Part shown: positions 5,930 through 6,468 of the stretch, piece after piece | Layout of the letters: the number at the start of each line of letters is the position of its first letter | How positions within the stretch are numbered: the stretch's first letter is position 1 | From: an uncultured Oscillospiraceae bacterium | Lineage (GTDB): Bacteria; Bacillota; Clostridia; Oscillospirales; Oscillospiraceae | Length of the DNA: 6,468 nucleotides | Assembly (NCBI GenBank): GCA_947627085.1 | Contig: CANQUO010000122.1 | Span: 1 to 6,468 of the forward strand | Direction of reading: 5' to 3' | Made by a program: the position numbers and the translations under genes | The notes under the pieces: model-generated | Seen by the model: the letters and a program-made list of their open reading frames with translations, nothing else | Told to the model about the DNA's origin: nothing | Database searches by the model: none

Positions 5930-6468
5930 TTACGCGTTTTGCTTGTTGTTTATAACGGAGACGGCGCACCTTTCCGGCGTGAGATACGAGCCCAGAAACG
6001 ATCGGGCGTCCTCCTGAGTGATCGTGCTCAGAATATCCACGGTGTCGAAGTACTCATACCCCGCGAAGGAGCCGGCGGCGATGTTGTAGCAGATGTTGTC
6101 AAAGGAGTTGAGGGCCCGTATGGCCCCGCCGAGAACGGTCTTTCTCCGGCGCTCGAAGAAGGCCGGGTCGAAGCCCCGGGCGGCGATGTCGGCGGCGGCC
6201 TCGAAAACTCTGAGGCACACCCGCGGTATATCCCGGGATTCCCCGCCGAAGGTCAGGTGCGCCGCCCCGGCGGTGTTCTCAAAGTCGTAGCCGAAGGTCT
6301 CATTTATAAGGCCCTCGTCGTAAAGCTCCCTGTACAGTCTTGAGGCGGAGCCCATGAGGCCCGACAGGGCCAGGCTGGCCGCCAGCTCGTGGCGGACGCT
6401 CTCCCGGCCCGAAAGGTCCGCCGCCGTCCTGGCCCCGGCCAGGAACATGGGCGCGCCCACGTCCATCT
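5930..6468 (-). CDS. M16-family (pitrilysin/insulinase-like) peptidase, YfmH-like, C-terminal part only
   Basis: Only the last 178 residues are in the window; the gene continues past the right edge. The visible part looks like the C-terminal half of the second M16 domain. It shows a GSASRLYRELYDEGLINETFGYDF segment typical of YfmH-like members, a helix rich in Arg and Lys (FFERRRKTVLGGAIRALNS), and an ending (ITQEDARSFLGSYLTPERCAVSVINNK) matching the usual final strand of M16 proteins. The zinc-binding HxxEH motif would lie in the N-terminal half, so activity cannot be judged here. YfmH-type genes often sit beside a YfmF partner in Firmicutes; whether one lies upstream is not visible. The stop codon is 16 nt from the lgt start, which indicates co-transcription. 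Assignment to YfmH and not another M16 subgroup is moderate. Confidence 0.85.
   Translation of the reverse strand, partial: MDVGAPMFLAGARTAADLSGRESVRHELAASLALSGLMGSASRLYRELYDEGLINETFGYDFENTAGAAHLTFGGESRDIPRVCLRVFEAAADIAARGFDPAFFERRRKTVLGGAIRALNSFDNICYNIAAGSFAGYEYFDTVDILSTITQEDARSFLGSYLTPERCAVSVINNKQNA

Overview
The window looks like a piece of chromosome from a GC-rich Firmicute. The best guess is a Clostridia member of the Oscillospirales type, such as a gut anaerobe. The reasons are a cofactor-independent phosphoglycerate mutase clustered with pgk and tpiA, strong GGAGG-type ribosome binding sites, AT-rich intergenic promoters between GC-rich genes, a PGK N-terminus of the MNYNKKSV type, and a YfmH-like M16 peptidase next to lgt. 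The taxonomy is inferred from remembered family resemblance; no search was run.

All seven genes lie on the minus strand, so transcription runs from high to low coordinates. In transcription order: (1) the 3' end of an M16 (pitrilysin/YfmH-like) peptidase gene, cut by the right edge (5930-6468). (2) lgt, prolipoprotein diacylglyceryl transferase, with a long acidic C-terminal tail (4903-5913). (3) A small gene of unknown function encoding an 11-residue-repeat helical protein with an acidic Ala-rich tail (4263-4784). It is followed by a clear intrinsic terminator (4213-4250) that closes this first unit. (4) A new unit starts at a good sigma-A-type promoter (-35 TTGAAA, 17-bp spacer, -10 TAAAAT; 4122-4150) and begins with a trmL-type tRNA 2'-O-methyltransferase (3606-4088). 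(5) pgk (2254-3534), which may have its own weaker promoter. (6) tpiA (1462-2238), only 15 nt after pgk. (7) gpmI (1-1359), whose last roughly 55-60 codons lie beyond the left edge.

pgk, tpiA and gpmI encode lower-glycolysis enzymes that interconvert triose phosphates and carry 1,3-bisphosphoglycerate to 2-phosphoglycerate. gapA, the usual upstream partner in Firmicutes, is not here; a tRNA-modification gene stands in its place. The first unit is a cell-envelope/proteolysis group (M16 peptidase, Lgt) with an uncharacterised helical protein at its end.

No mobile element, CRISPR array, rRNA, tRNA or phage gene is visible. No stretch over 300 bases lacks a gene. Most of the window is ordinary housekeeping sequence and I do not see a new multi-gene system. 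The points worth a second look are a cluster of competing hairpins between tpiA and gpmI, the 11-mer-repeat protein after lgt, the acidic tail of Lgt, and small departures from consensus in PGK.
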